This document shows positions 8,706-17,113 of a DNA stretch of 64,000 nucleotides, in pieces. The position numbers were made by a program, and so were the translations under genes. Source of the stretch: Acidobacteriota bacterium (GTDB taxonomy: Bacteria > Acidobacteriota > Vicinamibacteria > Vicinamibacterales > 2-12-FULL-66-21); the NCBI GenBank assembly GCA_003222675.1, contig QHWT01000049.1, forward strand, positions 105,313-169,312, in the 5' to 3' direction. The notes under the pieces are model-generated. The model was not told the DNA's origin. It did not search any database and saw nothing but the letters and a program-made list of their open reading frames with translations. The first letter of the stretch is position 1. Every line of letters starts with the position of its first letter.

Positions 8706-9701
8706 CTACAACACGAAGCCTCTCCCAAATCCTCTCTCCGAGGCGCGTTCCCACGCGAGGCGCGCAGCGGCGACGTCTTCGACCGCCATTCCAAGCGATT
8801 TGAAGATCGTGATCTCGTCGGCGCTGCGGCGGCCTTGAACACGTCCGCCCAGCACTTCTCCCAGTTCCGCCACGATGTGTGACGCGGCGAAGGCGCCTTC
8901 CTTGATTGGGATCACGAGATCGCCGGCCTCAGCGAGCGCTCCGACGCGCGAGTCGACGAAAACGCGCGCGTCGCGGACGAGGGACGTGTCCATTTCGCGC
9001 TGATCCGGGCGGCACGCGCCGACGGCGCAGATGTGCGCGCCCGGCGCGATCCACACGCGTTCGACGACCGGTTCACGCGCGGCGGTGACGAGCGCCACAA
9101 TGCCCGCATCGCGCACCGCCTCGCGTACGGACTCGACGGGCACGAGTCTCGTTCCCACCCGCGGCAGCATCTCTTCGACGAGCGAGAACAGGCGCGCGGG
9201 ATCGCGTCCCCACACGCGGATCTCCTCGAATCGCTGCACCCGGATCAGCGCTTCGATGTGACTGCGCGCCTGCACGCCTGATCCAACGATCGCCAGCACA
9301 CCGGCGTCAGGACGCGCGAGGTGTTTTGCTGAGACTGCCGAGACCGCGGCGGTGCGCGCCTCCGTGATGTAGCGCCCGTCGAGAATCGCGAGCAGCTCAC
9401 CGGTCTCTGGATCGAGCAGCACGATCGTTGCGAGATGCGTCGGCAGCCCGCGCGCGGCGTTCGATTCGTATACGGTGACCAGTTTGGTGCCGAGCGCCGC
9501 CGGTTGCGGCAAAAACGCCGGCATCACGCCGTAGAATCCGCCTTTGCCGCTACGCGCGTTCGCTTCGACGCCGATAACCGTCCGCAGCGGTTGCTGGACC
9601 TTGCCGCTTGAAAACTGCACGAGGGCCGCGTGCATCGATTCGATCAGATCGTCCATCGACAGCACGGCGCGGACATCTTTTTCGGAAAGGAGAACGGGCA
9701 T
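8706..9701 (-). CDS. Ornithine cyclodeaminase / mu-crystallin family NAD(P)-dependent enzyme
   Basis: 331-aa member of the OCD/mu-crystallin family, which includes ornithine cyclodeaminase, alanine dehydrogenase (archaeal type) and imine reductases. The Rossmann nucleotide site LAIVGSGVQARSHIEAL lies in the middle. Family signatures AALGTKLVTVYESN and DGRYITEARTAAVSAVSAKHL precede it, and AVGACRPDQREMDTSLV follows. The exact substrate cannot be decided. It is followed on the same strand by a gamma-glutamyltransferase upstream of a repeat, so a shared amino-acid role is possible but unproven. Confidence 0.88.
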   Translation of the reverse strand: MPVLLSEKDVRAVLSMDDLIESMHAALVQFSSGKVQQPLRTVIGVEANARSGKGGFYGVMPAFLPQPAALGTKLVTVYESNAARGLPTHLATIVLLDPETGELLAILDGRYITEARTAAVSAVSAKHLARPDAGVLAIVGSGVQARSHIEALIRVQRFEEIRVWGRDPARLFSLVEEMLPRVGTRLVPVESVREAVRDAGIVALVTAAREPVVERVWIAPGAHICAVGACRPDQREMDTSLVRDARVFVDSRVGALAEAGDLVIPIKEGAFAASHIVAELGEVLGGRVQGRRSADEITIFKSLGMAVEDVAAARLAWERASERGFGRGFVL

Positions 9702-9704
9702 GAC

Positions 9705-9752
9705 AAGGGCTTCAGGCTTCAGGCTTCGGGTTTCGGACCTCGGACCTCGGAA
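9705..9752. repeat. (GGCTTCA)n / (GGACCTC)n intergenic repeat
   Basis: GGCTTCAGGCTTCAGGCTTC is followed by GGACCTCGGACCTCGG. Two different repeat words are joined head to tail between two minus-strand genes. Confidence 0.7.
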
Positions 9753-9753
9753 T

Positions 9754-11451
9754 CTACCATCCAGCCGCCATTCCGTCCTTGCGCGGATCCGATCCCGCCA
9801 TCAGCATGCGCGTCTTCGGGTCGATCAGGATGCCCTGGAAGCCGCCGAACACACCTGGCGTTTCGGTGAGGTGATGACCCCGGGCGTTGAGGCCGAAGCG
9901 CGTCTCCGCGGAGATCGCCGATTCCAGCGCCAAACCGGCGGCCGAGTGACGGAAGCGCGCGGCTTCTCCCGCTTCCTGGATGTTCATGCCGAAATCGATC
10001 AGGTTCAGCAGGACCTGCACGTGTCCCTGCGCCTGCATATCGCCCCCCATCACGCCGAACGAGAAAAACGGCTGATGATCCTTGAGCACCATCGCGGGAA
10101 TGAGCGTGTGGAACGGCCGCTTCCCGGGCGCGAGCTGGTTAGGATGCCCCGGCGTCAGCGAGAAAAGGCTGCCGCGGTTCTGCAGGACGATGCCCGTGTC
10201 GCCCGCCACCAGACCGGAGCCGAAGATTTCGAAGACGGACTGAATCAGCGAGATGACGTTGCCTTGCGCATCAGCCGCCGTGAGATAGACGGTATCGCCC
10301 ATTCCCATGGGATGTCCGCCGCCATCGGGCGATGATCGACCGTCGAGCGTCAGCGCCTTTACGTCGCGCGCGGCGGCATCCGCATTGATCCCGCGGCGCC
10401 GCTGGGCGGCGTAGTCTTTCGACAGCATGCGCTCGATCGCCGCCTTTGGCGTCGACTCGGGGTCGCCGATCCACGCGTCGCGATCGGCAAACGCGATGCG
10501 CTTCGCTTCGACGAGCAGATGGAGGTACGCGGCGGAATTGTGCCCCAGCGCGCGGAGGTCGTAGCCCTCGAGGATGTTCAGCATCTCGAGCGGGACGATG
10601 CCCTGCGTGTTCGGCGGCAGCTCCATGACCTGATATCCACGATACGTGGTCGAGAGCGGGTCCACCCAGTCGGCGTGGTGCGCGGCCAGGTCGTCGGCAC
10701 GAATGAGGCCGCCGCGCCGCTGCATATCGTCAGCGATTGCCTTCGCGATCGCGCCGCGATAGAACACGTCGCGGCCACCCTTGGCGATCTGCTCGAGCGA
10801 CGAGGCGAGCGCGGGATTCTTGAATACGTCGCCGGCGACGGGAGCCTTGCCACCGGGTAAGAAGATGGAGGCCGCCTTCGGATCGCGTGCGAGCACCTCC
10901 TCGACCTCCCGCCACTGCCACGCGACGATTTCGGTGACGGCGAAGCCCTCGCGTGCGTACCTGATTGCAGGCTCGAGCGCCTGCGCGAGGCTGATCGTGC
11001 CGTGCTTCGTCAGCAGCTCGTTCCAGCCGTCCACCACGCCTGGCACGCTGACCGACAGCTCGCCGCGCAGCGGAATGCGATCGAGCTTGCGCTTCTGGAA
11101 CTCCTCCACGGTAGCCGCGGCCGGCGCGCGTCCGCTGGAGTTGAGCCCGTGGATGCGCCTGGTCTTCGCGTCGTAGACGATCGAGAAGAGATCGCCGCCG
11201 GCGCTGTTCATCGTGGGCTCCACCACCGCCAGCACGGCGGCCGCGGTGACCGCCGCGTCGATGGCATTGCCGCCGTTCTGCAGCACGCGCAGCCCCGCCG
11301 CCGTCGCCAGCGGGTGGCTCGTGGCGATCACGCCATTCTGTGCCATGACTACCGATCGCGTGGATCGCGGGTTCGGCGCAGGACGATCGCCTGGAAGTTG
11401 TGGCGTCAGTGCTGCAGCGAGCATCATCGCGGTGATACCAACGAGGCGCAT
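9754..11451 (-). CDS. ggt: Gamma-glutamyltransferase
   Basis: Periplasmic Ntn-hydrolase that cleaves or transfers the gamma-glutamyl group of glutathione and related peptides. 565 aa from ATG 11451, chosen because it gives the signal peptide MRLVGITAMMLAAALTPQ; the longer frame translates a tandem repeat. The large-subunit signature NGGNAIDAAVTAAAVLAVVE and the self-cleavage region GMGDTVYLTAADAQGN are present. The Thr after GMGD should be the nucleophile that starts the small subunit. Glycine-rich FGSGLVAGDTGIVLQNRGSLF, which forms the oxyanion region, follows. Length fits the family. Confidence 0.92.
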   Translation of the reverse strand: MRLVGITAMMLAAALTPQLPGDRPAPNPRSTRSVVMAQNGVIATSHPLATAAGLRVLQNGGNAIDAAVTAAAVLAVVEPTMNSAGGDLFSIVYDAKTRRIHGLNSSGRAPAAATVEEFQKRKLDRIPLRGELSVSVPGVVDGWNELLTKHGTISLAQALEPAIRYAREGFAVTEIVAWQWREVEEVLARDPKAASIFLPGGKAPVAGDVFKNPALASSLEQIAKGGRDVFYRGAIAKAIADDMQRRGGLIRADDLAAHHADWVDPLSTTYRGYQVMELPPNTQGIVPLEMLNILEGYDLRALGHNSAAYLHLLVEAKRIAFADRDAWIGDPESTPKAAIERMLSKDYAAQRRRGINADAAARDVKALTLDGRSSPDGGGHPMGMGDTVYLTAADAQGNVISLIQSVFEIFGSGLVAGDTGIVLQNRGSLFSLTPGHPNQLAPGKRPFHTLIPAMVLKDHQPFFSFGVMGGDMQAQGHVQVLLNLIDFGMNIQEAGEAARFRHSAAGLALESAISAETRFGLNARGHHLTETPGVFGGFQGILIDPKTRMLMAGSDPRKDGMAAGW

Positions 11452-11454
11452 GGG

Positions 11455-11562
11455 GACCTCACTATCGGGATGCGGGGTGCGGGATCCGGGGTGCGCCGGT
11501 CCAGCGTGATGAGATGCGGCACGACTCGAGCTCCGCCGCGCCCCGCGTCCCGCATCGCGCAC
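11455..11562. repeat. (GCGGGRTGC)n intergenic repeat
   Basis: GATGCGGGGTGCGGGATCCGGGGTGCGCC (about 11469-11497) and its complement CGCCCCGCGTCCCGCATCGCGCACCCCG (about 11538-11565) form an imperfect inverted repeat between two minus-strand genes. Confidence 0.6.
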
Positions 11563-11568
11563 CCCGAT

Positions 11569-12219
11569 TTATTTCAGCGCCGCCAACTTATTCATGTCAA
11601 TCTTGCCGGCGATATCGTGGAGCACTTTCGTGTCGGCGATCTGGTTGCCTTCGATCGTCACCAGGAATCGTTTGCCGACGAGCGCGTTGAGCTCGCCGTC
11701 CTTGCCTTCGCTGTTCCACTTCTCCCATCCGGGCTGGTTCGCGACCTGGACCGACTTCTCGTAGCCGCTCTCCGTCTCCTTCTCGTAGCCGGCCTGCAGG
11801 AACATCGCATACGGCGTGAGCAGGAGCTGATTGAATCCGGAGTCGACGATCTTCAGTTCGATGTTGGATTCTCCCTTCGTGTATCGCACCTGCGCCTGTG
11901 AATAGGCAAATGGCGAGGTCATCCGCTCGCCGGTTGGCTTCTCCTTCGTCCATCCATCGAGCTCCGGAAAGAGCGCCTGCATATCGTGGAAGCTGACGGG
12001 AGCGACCGGCTTCTGGTCGCCGCCCGATGCCATCGCCTCGAGCCCCTTCGCCATCTGCTCGAGTCCCTTCGCCGCCTGCTGCGATGCTTGCTCCGCGGTC
12101 TTCGCCGTCTGCTCTGCCTGCTTTGCCGCTTCTTCCTTCCGCTGTTCTTCCGTCGATTTGCCGCACGCCCCGACACCAGTCAGCGCCGCCACCGCGGCGA
12201 TATACACGAATCGCTTCAT
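11569..12219 (-). CDS. Lipoprotein with Ala/Gln/Lys coiled-coil spacer
   Basis: 216 aa from ATG 12219; GGAGGG lies about 9 nt upstream. The signal peptide MKRFVYIAAVAALTGVGAC ends in a lipobox (VGAC). A spacer of about 50 residues made of KQAEQTAKTAEQASQQAAKG-like heptads follows, likely a coiled coil crossing the periplasm. After it comes a globular domain (VSFHDMQALFPELDGWTKEK ... VGKRFLVTIEGNQIADTKV) of unknown family. It probably faces the periplasm as a membrane-tethered binding protein. Function is unknown. Confidence 0.8.
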   Translation of the reverse strand: MKRFVYIAAVAALTGVGACGKSTEEQRKEEAAKQAEQTAKTAEQASQQAAKGLEQMAKGLEAMASGGDQKPVAPVSFHDMQALFPELDGWTKEKPTGERMTSPFAYSQAQVRYTKGESNIELKIVDSGFNQLLLTPYAMFLQAGYEKETESGYEKSVQVANQPGWEKWNSEGKDGELNALVGKRFLVTIEGNQIADTKVLHDIAGKIDMNKLAALK

Positions 12220-12242
12220 CAAGGGGGACCCTCCATGGTGAG

Positions 12243-12420
12243 ACCTCGGAATTCTATCGCGGAAGCTCGCAGAGGAGCGCACGGAGGGAGACGGAGGCAA
12301 CGGATTTTTCAAACGAAGCAACGGAGGCAACGGAGGTCAACGGAAGAAACGCGTGTCACGAAGGCATTCACGCAAAGGCGCACGAGGCGCAGAGGGGCGG
12401 CCAAGACAATTGACGAAGTG
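12243..12420. repeat. (ACGGAGGCA)n / (AAGGCGCACGAGGCG) mosaic repeat, left part
   Basis: ACGGAGGGAGACGGAGGCAACGG and GCAACGGAGGCAACGGAGG runs, then CACGAAGGCATTCACGCAAAGGCGCACGAGGCGCAGAGG. The complement (TTAGCGCCTCC, TCTCTGCGTGAG, CCTTCGTTGC) is found at 12597-12740 beyond the palindrome, so the whole gap is roughly symmetrical. Confidence 0.65.
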
Positions 12421-12429
12421 GCTGCCTTG

Positions 12430-12580
12430 GCGATGCGCCGAACGCCGGCCTTCGGCTGCCGAAGGCCGACGTCTGCGGGTGACGCGATCCGCACATACAA
12501 GCAAGAGGGGTGCGGGCGTTGCTTGTATGTGCGGATCGCGTCACCCGCACCCCGCGCGCAGCGCGGGTTCGGCGCATCGC
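12430..12580. repeat. Large nested palindrome (four-stem cruciform), possible MITE/REP-like element or structured RNA
   Basis: An outer 14-bp stem joins 12430-12443 to 12567-12580. Inside it are three hairpins: GGCCTTCGG/CCGAAGGCC (about 12448-12468); a perfect 31-bp stem (12474-12504 with 12519-12549, 14-nt loop); and CCCGCGC/GCGCGGG (about 12551-12567). All arms checked by eye are perfect. No open frame or transposase is present. It sits at the centre of the inverted mosaic repeat that fills the gap. Confidence 0.75.
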
Positions 12581-12755
12581 GTTCCGCAGCCCTTCTCGGC
12601 GCCCTTAGCGCCTCCTGAATTTTCTCTGCGTGAGGCTGTCTTGGCCGCCGGGCCGCGCCGTAGCGTCTGCTCCTCCGTTCGTCTCCGGTGCCTTCGTTGC
12701 TTCGTGTGTGGTATCCGTTCCCTTCGTCTACTTCGTTGGCAAGCGTCTATACTGG
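12581..12755. repeat. Mosaic repeat, right part (CTTCGTTGCTTCGT words)
   Basis: Words such as CCTTAGCGCCTCC, TCTCTGCGTGAGGCTG, CTCCGTTCGTCTCCG and CCTTCGTTGCTTCGTGTG are complementary to the left part at 12243-12420. They run up to within a few bases of the oxidoreductase start at 12760. Confidence 0.6.
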
Positions 12756-12759
12756 CCCT

Positions 12760-14718
12760 ATGTGCACGCGCGACCGGGTGGGCCGTCTCGTTTCCGAGCT
12801 GCCGCAGGCGCCGCAGTATCCAACCCAGGGCGCCACGCTCTTTGTCGATCTCGAGCGGCGCGAGGTGCGCCGCGGCTATACGCCGATGCGGGTCGTGCAC
12901 GGCCTGCTCGCCGGGCGCGGCGCGAACATGTTCTACCTCCATCGCCTGCTCGACGAATCGCTGCACCCGCTCCACCCCGAGATTCCGCTCATCTTCGGGT
13001 CCGGCGTCCTGACGGGGATCGTCCCGAGCGCCGCGCGCGGCAATGCCTCGTCATGGTCTCCGGAATCCGGCGTGCTGATGGATTCGAATGCGGGGGACTA
13101 CTTTCCGTCGTTCATCCGCATGAACGGCATCGATCATCTCGTGCTGTTCGGCGAAGCGTCCATGTGGACGCTCCTGCACATTCGTGACGGCCAGCTCGCG
13201 TTCGTCGACGCCGTGCGGTACGTGGGCCTCGACAACATCGATCTGCGGCAGCGTATCCCGAATGACTTCGGCGGCACGTGGACGCGCGATCTCGCAATGG
13301 TGAACATCACGCGCGCCGGCGAGAACCTCGTGCTGACGAGCGCGATCATGGCCGGGCCGAAAGCCTGCTATGCGCGCGGCGGCCCCGGCGCGAAGATGGG
13401 ATCGCTCAAGCTGAAAGCCATCGTCGTGCAGGGGCAGACCCGCGATTTCGAGACCGCGCAGCCCTATAAGGGCTACAACCGCACGATCGCCCAGAAGCTG
13501 CTCGACACGTCGGTCGTGAAGCACGCGCTGAAGACGACCGGCACGCCCTTTCTCTACAAACCGAGCCGGATGCTCGGGGCGATGGGGACGAAGAACCACC
13601 AGGAAACCACCTGGACCGATCGCCTCGATGCCGAGCACATCACGCCGTATCGCCCCGGTATGGCGGGATGCTTTCGCTGTCCGGTGAACTGCCGCCCGTT
13701 GAACGAGCTGACTCCGGACCCTGCCGACAAATACGGCCGCGGCGACGGCCCCGAGTACGTGACGCTCGGCAAGTTCGGTCCGAATGTCGGCATCGATCGC
13801 ATCGAGCCGGTCATCCGATTGAACAACATCTGCAACGATCTCGGCCTCGATACCGCGTCGACCGGATCGACGATCGCATGGGCCATGGAGCTGTATCAGC
13901 GCGGACTCGTGACGCGCCATGACACGGATGGTCTCGATCTCACGTGGGGGAACGCGGAGACCGTCGAACAACTGCTCTTCAAGATGGCGGCGCGCGATGG
14001 ATTTGGCAGCACGCTCGCCGACGGCACGCGCGCGGTCGAGCGCGGAGGTTATCCCGCGGACGCTCTGAAGTACCGGATGGCGGTGAAGGGGTTGATGCAG
14101 AGCGATCCCCACGACGCACGGATCCTGAAAGCCTTCGCCCTCGGACTCGCCGTCGCGACGCGCGGCATGGATCATCTGCGCAACCGCGTGACGCTCGAGA
14201 TCAACGCGCGCATCAACGACGATCCAGCCTTCAAGGCGCGGCTCTATGGCGGTCCCGTCGGCGCCGCGCCGAACAGCTACGACGGCAAGGAGCGCGCGGT
14301 GCGCGTCTGCGAGAACGTGTATGCCATCGGCGACTCCGTCGGCATGTGCCGGTTCACGACGAAGCTGTTCAACAGCCCGTCGCTGCCGGGACTCGAGGAG
14401 TTCGCAAACCAGATCGGCAACGTCACCGGTCTGGAGATCGCGCCCGAGCAGCTCGACACGATCGGACACAACGTCATGGGCGTCGAACGGCTGATCAACT
14501 ACCGTCTGGGCGTCCGTCGCGAGCACGATACGCTGCCGGATCGCTGGTTCGACGAACCCGTCACCGTTGGCGCATACGCCGGCGAGAAAATCGACCGCGG
14601 CGAGTTCGACCGCATGCTCTCGCGTTTCTACGAGATCTCGGACCTCGACGAATCCGGGGTCCCGCGACCCGAGTGGCGGAACGAGCTCGAACGGGTGTTG
14701 GGGGCGCCCTACAACTAA
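12760..14718 (+). CDS. Aldehyde:ferredoxin oxidoreductase family (tungsten/molybdenum-pterin) enzyme
   Basis: 652-aa enzyme of the AOR family, which oxidises aldehydes (or reduces acids) with a bis-pterin W or Mo cofactor, one [4Fe-4S] cluster and ferredoxin. Cluster ligands are visible: C-x2-C-x3-C in AGCFRCPVNCRPL (near 13668-13700) and the distal Cys in GDSVGMCRFTTK (near 14330-14355). Start 12760 (ATG) is used because everything upstream is intergenic repeat. The stop overlaps the next gene's ATG (TAATG), a MoaD-like sulfur carrier, which supports a pterin-enzyme role. Aldehyde specificity is unknown. Unusual for an otherwise aerobic-looking region. Confidence 0.92.
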   Translation: MCTRDRVGRLVSELPQAPQYPTQGATLFVDLERREVRRGYTPMRVVHGLLAGRGANMFYLHRLLDESLHPLHPEIPLIFGSGVLTGIVPSAARGNASSWSPESGVLMDSNAGDYFPSFIRMNGIDHLVLFGEASMWTLLHIRDGQLAFVDAVRYVGLDNIDLRQRIPNDFGGTWTRDLAMVNITRAGENLVLTSAIMAGPKACYARGGPGAKMGSLKLKAIVVQGQTRDFETAQPYKGYNRTIAQKLLDTSVVKHALKTTGTPFLYKPSRMLGAMGTKNHQETTWTDRLDAEHITPYRPGMAGCFRCPVNCRPLNELTPDPADKYGRGDGPEYVTLGKFGPNVGIDRIEPVIRLNNICNDLGLDTASTGSTIAWAMELYQRGLVTRHDTDGLDLTWGNAETVEQLLFKMAARDGFGSTLADGTRAVERGGYPADALKYRMAVKGLMQSDPHDARILKAFALGLAVATRGMDHLRNRVTLEINARINDDPAFKARLYGGPVGAAPNSYDGKERAVRVCENVYAIGDSVGMCRFTTKLFNSPSLPGLEEFANQIGNVTGLEIAPEQLDTIGHNVMGVERLINYRLGVRREHDTLPDRWFDEPVTVGAYAGEKIDRGEFDRMLSRFYEISDLDESGVPRPEWRNELERVLGAPYN

Positions 14719-14969
14719 TGATCACCGTCCGATTACCTTCGACACTGCGCGTCGGCCCGGGCGACACACTGGACGTGACCGATCACGTCGCGACGATCGC
14801 GCAATTGATCGACGTTCTCGATCGCCGAATTCCCGGGTTCCGCGAACAGTTGGACGACTCCGTGTTCAACTTCGCCGTGAACGACGAGATGCTGCTGTAT
14901 CGCGCCCGGGACCGTCAGTTGGCGGACGGCGACACCGTCGAAATCGTCCCCACGATCTCCGGCGGGTAA
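14718..14969 (+). CDS. MoaD/ThiS-family sulfur carrier protein
   Basis: 83-aa ubiquitin-fold protein starting at ATG 14718, which shares its A with the upstream TAA stop. It ends in the diagnostic Gly-Gly (PTISGG), which is adenylated and thiocarboxylated to deliver sulfur for the pterin dithiolene. The segment DGDTVEIVPTISGG is typical of MoaD. Coupling to the AOR gene suggests a dedicated MoaD2-type carrier for the W/Mo cofactor. A larger open frame upstream in the same phase is non-coding. Confidence 0.88.
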   Translation: MITVRLPSTLRVGPGDTLDVTDHVATIAQLIDVLDRRIPGFREQLDDSVFNFAVNDEMLLYRARDRQLADGDTVEIVPTISGG

Positions 14970-15054
14970 TCCGCCGTGCCCCTGAGGCCGATAACGTACC
15001 GATGAGGCGTGTTCGTCCACATCTGGGCTCGATCGATGGAGAAAGGGAGACGAG

Positions 15055-16389
15055 GTGTCCACGGCCAAGGTGCTGCGAGAACAGATTGCGTCCCTGGTCC
15101 GCCAGTACTACCGGGAGCAGTTCTCGAATCGAACCTTCAATCCTGAGGTCGATCTCGCACATTACGCGGGACGTGTGTTCGACGCCGAGGAGCTGTGCAA
15201 TCTGGTCGACGCCAGTCTCGACTTCTTCCTGACAGCCAATCGCTACGCGGAAAAGTTCGAGGCCGACTTCGCGGATTATCTCGGCGTCTCCGATGCGCTC
15301 CTCGTGAACTCGGGTTCGTCGGCGAACCTGGTGGCGCTGACGGCCCTTACCTCTCCGAAGCTTCGCGATCGACGCCTCGAGCCGGGCGATGAAGTGGTGA
15401 CCGTGGCCGCCGGATTTCCCACGACGCTCGCACCCATCCTCCAGAACAACCTCGTCCCGGTGTTCGTGGACGTGAACCTGGGGGACTACACGGCGAACTC
15501 CGATCAGCTGCGTGACGCCATCGGACCGAAGACCCGCGCGATCATGATGGCGCACACGCTCGGCGTGCCGTTCGATCTGGACGTCGTGACTGACCTCGCG
15601 AAGAAGCACGACCTCTGGGTGATCGAGGACAACTGCGACGCGTTGGGGTCACGATACCGCGGCCGGCTGACAGGCACGTTCGGTCACCTGGCCACCTTCT
15701 CGTTCTATCCGGCGCACCACATCACGATGGGCGAGGGAGGGGCAGTCGCGACCAATGACGAGCAGCTGGGACGCATCGCGCGGTCGTTCCGCGACTGGGG
15801 TCGAGACTGCTACTGCGCGGGTGGAGAGAGCAACACCTGCGGCACGAGGTTCAGCCAGCAGTTCGGGACGCTGCCGCATGGCTTCGACCACAAGTATGTC
15901 TACAGCCATATCGGCTACAACCTGAAAGTGACGGACATGCAGGCCGCGATCGGCTGCGCTCAGCTCGATAAGCTGCCTGGTTTCATCGCGCGCCGCCGGG
16001 CGAATTTCGATCGGCTGATGGACGTGCTGCGTCCCTACGAAGATCGGCTGCTGCTGCCGAGGGCCTTGGCCCACTCGGAGCCGTCCTGGTTTGGATTTGT
16101 CGTCACGGTGCGCGAGGACGCTGGCTTTACTCGTGCAGAGATGGTCAGGTTCCTGGAAGCCAACCGTGTGGAGACCCGCAGCCTGTTTGCGGGAAATCTG
16201 CTCCGGCATCCAGCATTCCAGACCATCCCGCATCGGATCGTCCGCGATCTGGTGAATACCGATATTGTAATGAGGAATACATTTTTCGTCGGTGTGTATC
16301 CAGGGCTCGACGCAGTGCGTCTCGATCACATGGCCGGCGTCCTCGGCCGATTTTTGCGGGGCGAACGCGCGGCCGGCGCGGCCGTATAA
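15055..16389 (+). CDS. rfbH: CDP-6-deoxy-L-threo-D-glycero-4-hexulose-3-dehydrase (E1), RfbH
   Basis: PMP- and [2Fe-2S]-dependent dehydrase that removes the C3 hydroxyl of CDP-4-keto-6-deoxyglucose, the committing step to 3,6-dideoxyhexoses. 444 aa from GTG 15055 (AAAGGGAG upstream). Two diagnostic features separate it from ordinary sugar aminotransferases. The Schiff-base Lys is replaced by His in FYPAHHITMGEGG (His221). The cluster motif C-x57-C-x-C-x7-C is exact: Cys194 in EDNCDALG and Cys252, 254, 262 in DCYCAGGESNTC. First gene of a tightly packed operon; a reductase partner starts 4 nt downstream. Confidence 0.95.
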   Translation: MSTAKVLREQIASLVRQYYREQFSNRTFNPEVDLAHYAGRVFDAEELCNLVDASLDFFLTANRYAEKFEADFADYLGVSDALLVNSGSSANLVALTALTSPKLRDRRLEPGDEVVTVAAGFPTTLAPILQNNLVPVFVDVNLGDYTANSDQLRDAIGPKTRAIMMAHTLGVPFDLDVVTDLAKKHDLWVIEDNCDALGSRYRGRLTGTFGHLATFSFYPAHHITMGEGGAVATNDEQLGRIARSFRDWGRDCYCAGGESNTCGTRFSQQFGTLPHGFDHKYVYSHIGYNLKVTDMQAAIGCAQLDKLPGFIARRRANFDRLMDVLRPYEDRLLLPRALAHSEPSWFGFVVTVREDAGFTRAEMVRFLEANRVETRSLFAGNLLRHPAFQTIPHRIVRDLVNTDIVMRNTFFVGVYPGLDAVRLDHMAGVLGRFLRGERAAGAAV

Positions 16390-16393
16390 CCCG

Positions 16394-17113
16394 ATGGCCG
16401 TGACGCAGAAGCTGGCGTGCGTGGTCGAGCGGGTCGTCTCTCACGGTGAGCGCGTTTATACCCTGGAACTGCGGCCCGAACGGCCGGTGCCGCGGTTTCG
16501 CGCGGGCCAGTTCCTCCACCTGGCGCTCGATCCCTACGATCCGAGCGGCTTCTGGCCGGAGTCCCGCGTGTTCTCGATCGCCAGTCCACCGGCCGAACGC
16601 GATGCCGTTCGGATCACGTACGCCGTCCACGGCCGTTTCACAGCCCGCATGGAGAGCGACGTGGTCGAGGGGTGCCGGGTCTGGATCAAGATGCCCTACG
16701 GCGACTTCGTCGTGGACAGCCGCGCTGATGTCGTGCTGTTCGCCGGAGGTACTGGAATCACGGCGTTCACCGCGTTTCTCGAGGACGTGACACCCGCGTC
16801 GCGCCAGCTGGTGACGCTCGCGTACGGCGCCCGCACGAACCGCTTGTTGATCTATCGCGACGTCGTGGAGCGCTGTGCCGCGCGCCTGCCCTCGCTCGAC
16901 GTGTCGTATTTCGTCGAGCACGATGGCGGCGGCGATCGCGATGCGGTCATTCCCGGCAGGGTCTCGGTCGCGGTCGTCTGGCCTCGACTGTGCCACCCGT
17001 TCGACCGGTCCTATTACATCTCCGGCCCGCCGCCGATGCTCCAGAGCATCCGCGACGATCTGCGGGCCCGCAACATCTCCTCGGAGTCCATTCACATTGA
17101 CGCCTGGGAATAG
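16394..17113 (+). CDS. FAD/NAD(P)H reductase, probable E3-like partner of RfbH
   Basis: 239-aa flavin reductase of the ferredoxin-NADP reductase fold. Visible blocks: FAD binding around [17 protein letters not shown] binding around [19 protein letters not shown], and the C-terminal [19 protein letters not shown]. It lies 4 nt after rfbH, so it most likely supplies electrons to the RfbH cluster, as DdhD/AscD (E3) does. Classical E3 carries an N-terminal plant-type [2Fe-2S] domain with a CxxxxCxxC motif; this protein lacks it entirely. Electrons would have to pass directly from FAD to RfbH or via a separate ferredoxin. Confidence 0.85.
   Translation: MAVTQKLACVVERVVSHGERVYTLELRPERPVPRFRAGQFLHLALDPYDPSGFWPESRVFSIASPPAERDAVRITYAVHGRFTARMESDVVEGCRVWIKMPYGDFVVDSRADVVLFAGGTGITAFTAFLEDVTPASRQLVTLAYGARTNRLLIYRDVVERCAARLPSLDVSYFVEHDGGGDRDAVIPGRVSVAVVWPRLCHPFDRSYYISGPPPMLQSIRDDLRARNISSESIHIDAWE

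Noticed and set aside
12274-12760. Tandem repeats as a CRISPR array
   Set aside because: Repeats are short, imperfect, without unique spacers of constant length, and no cas genes are present.
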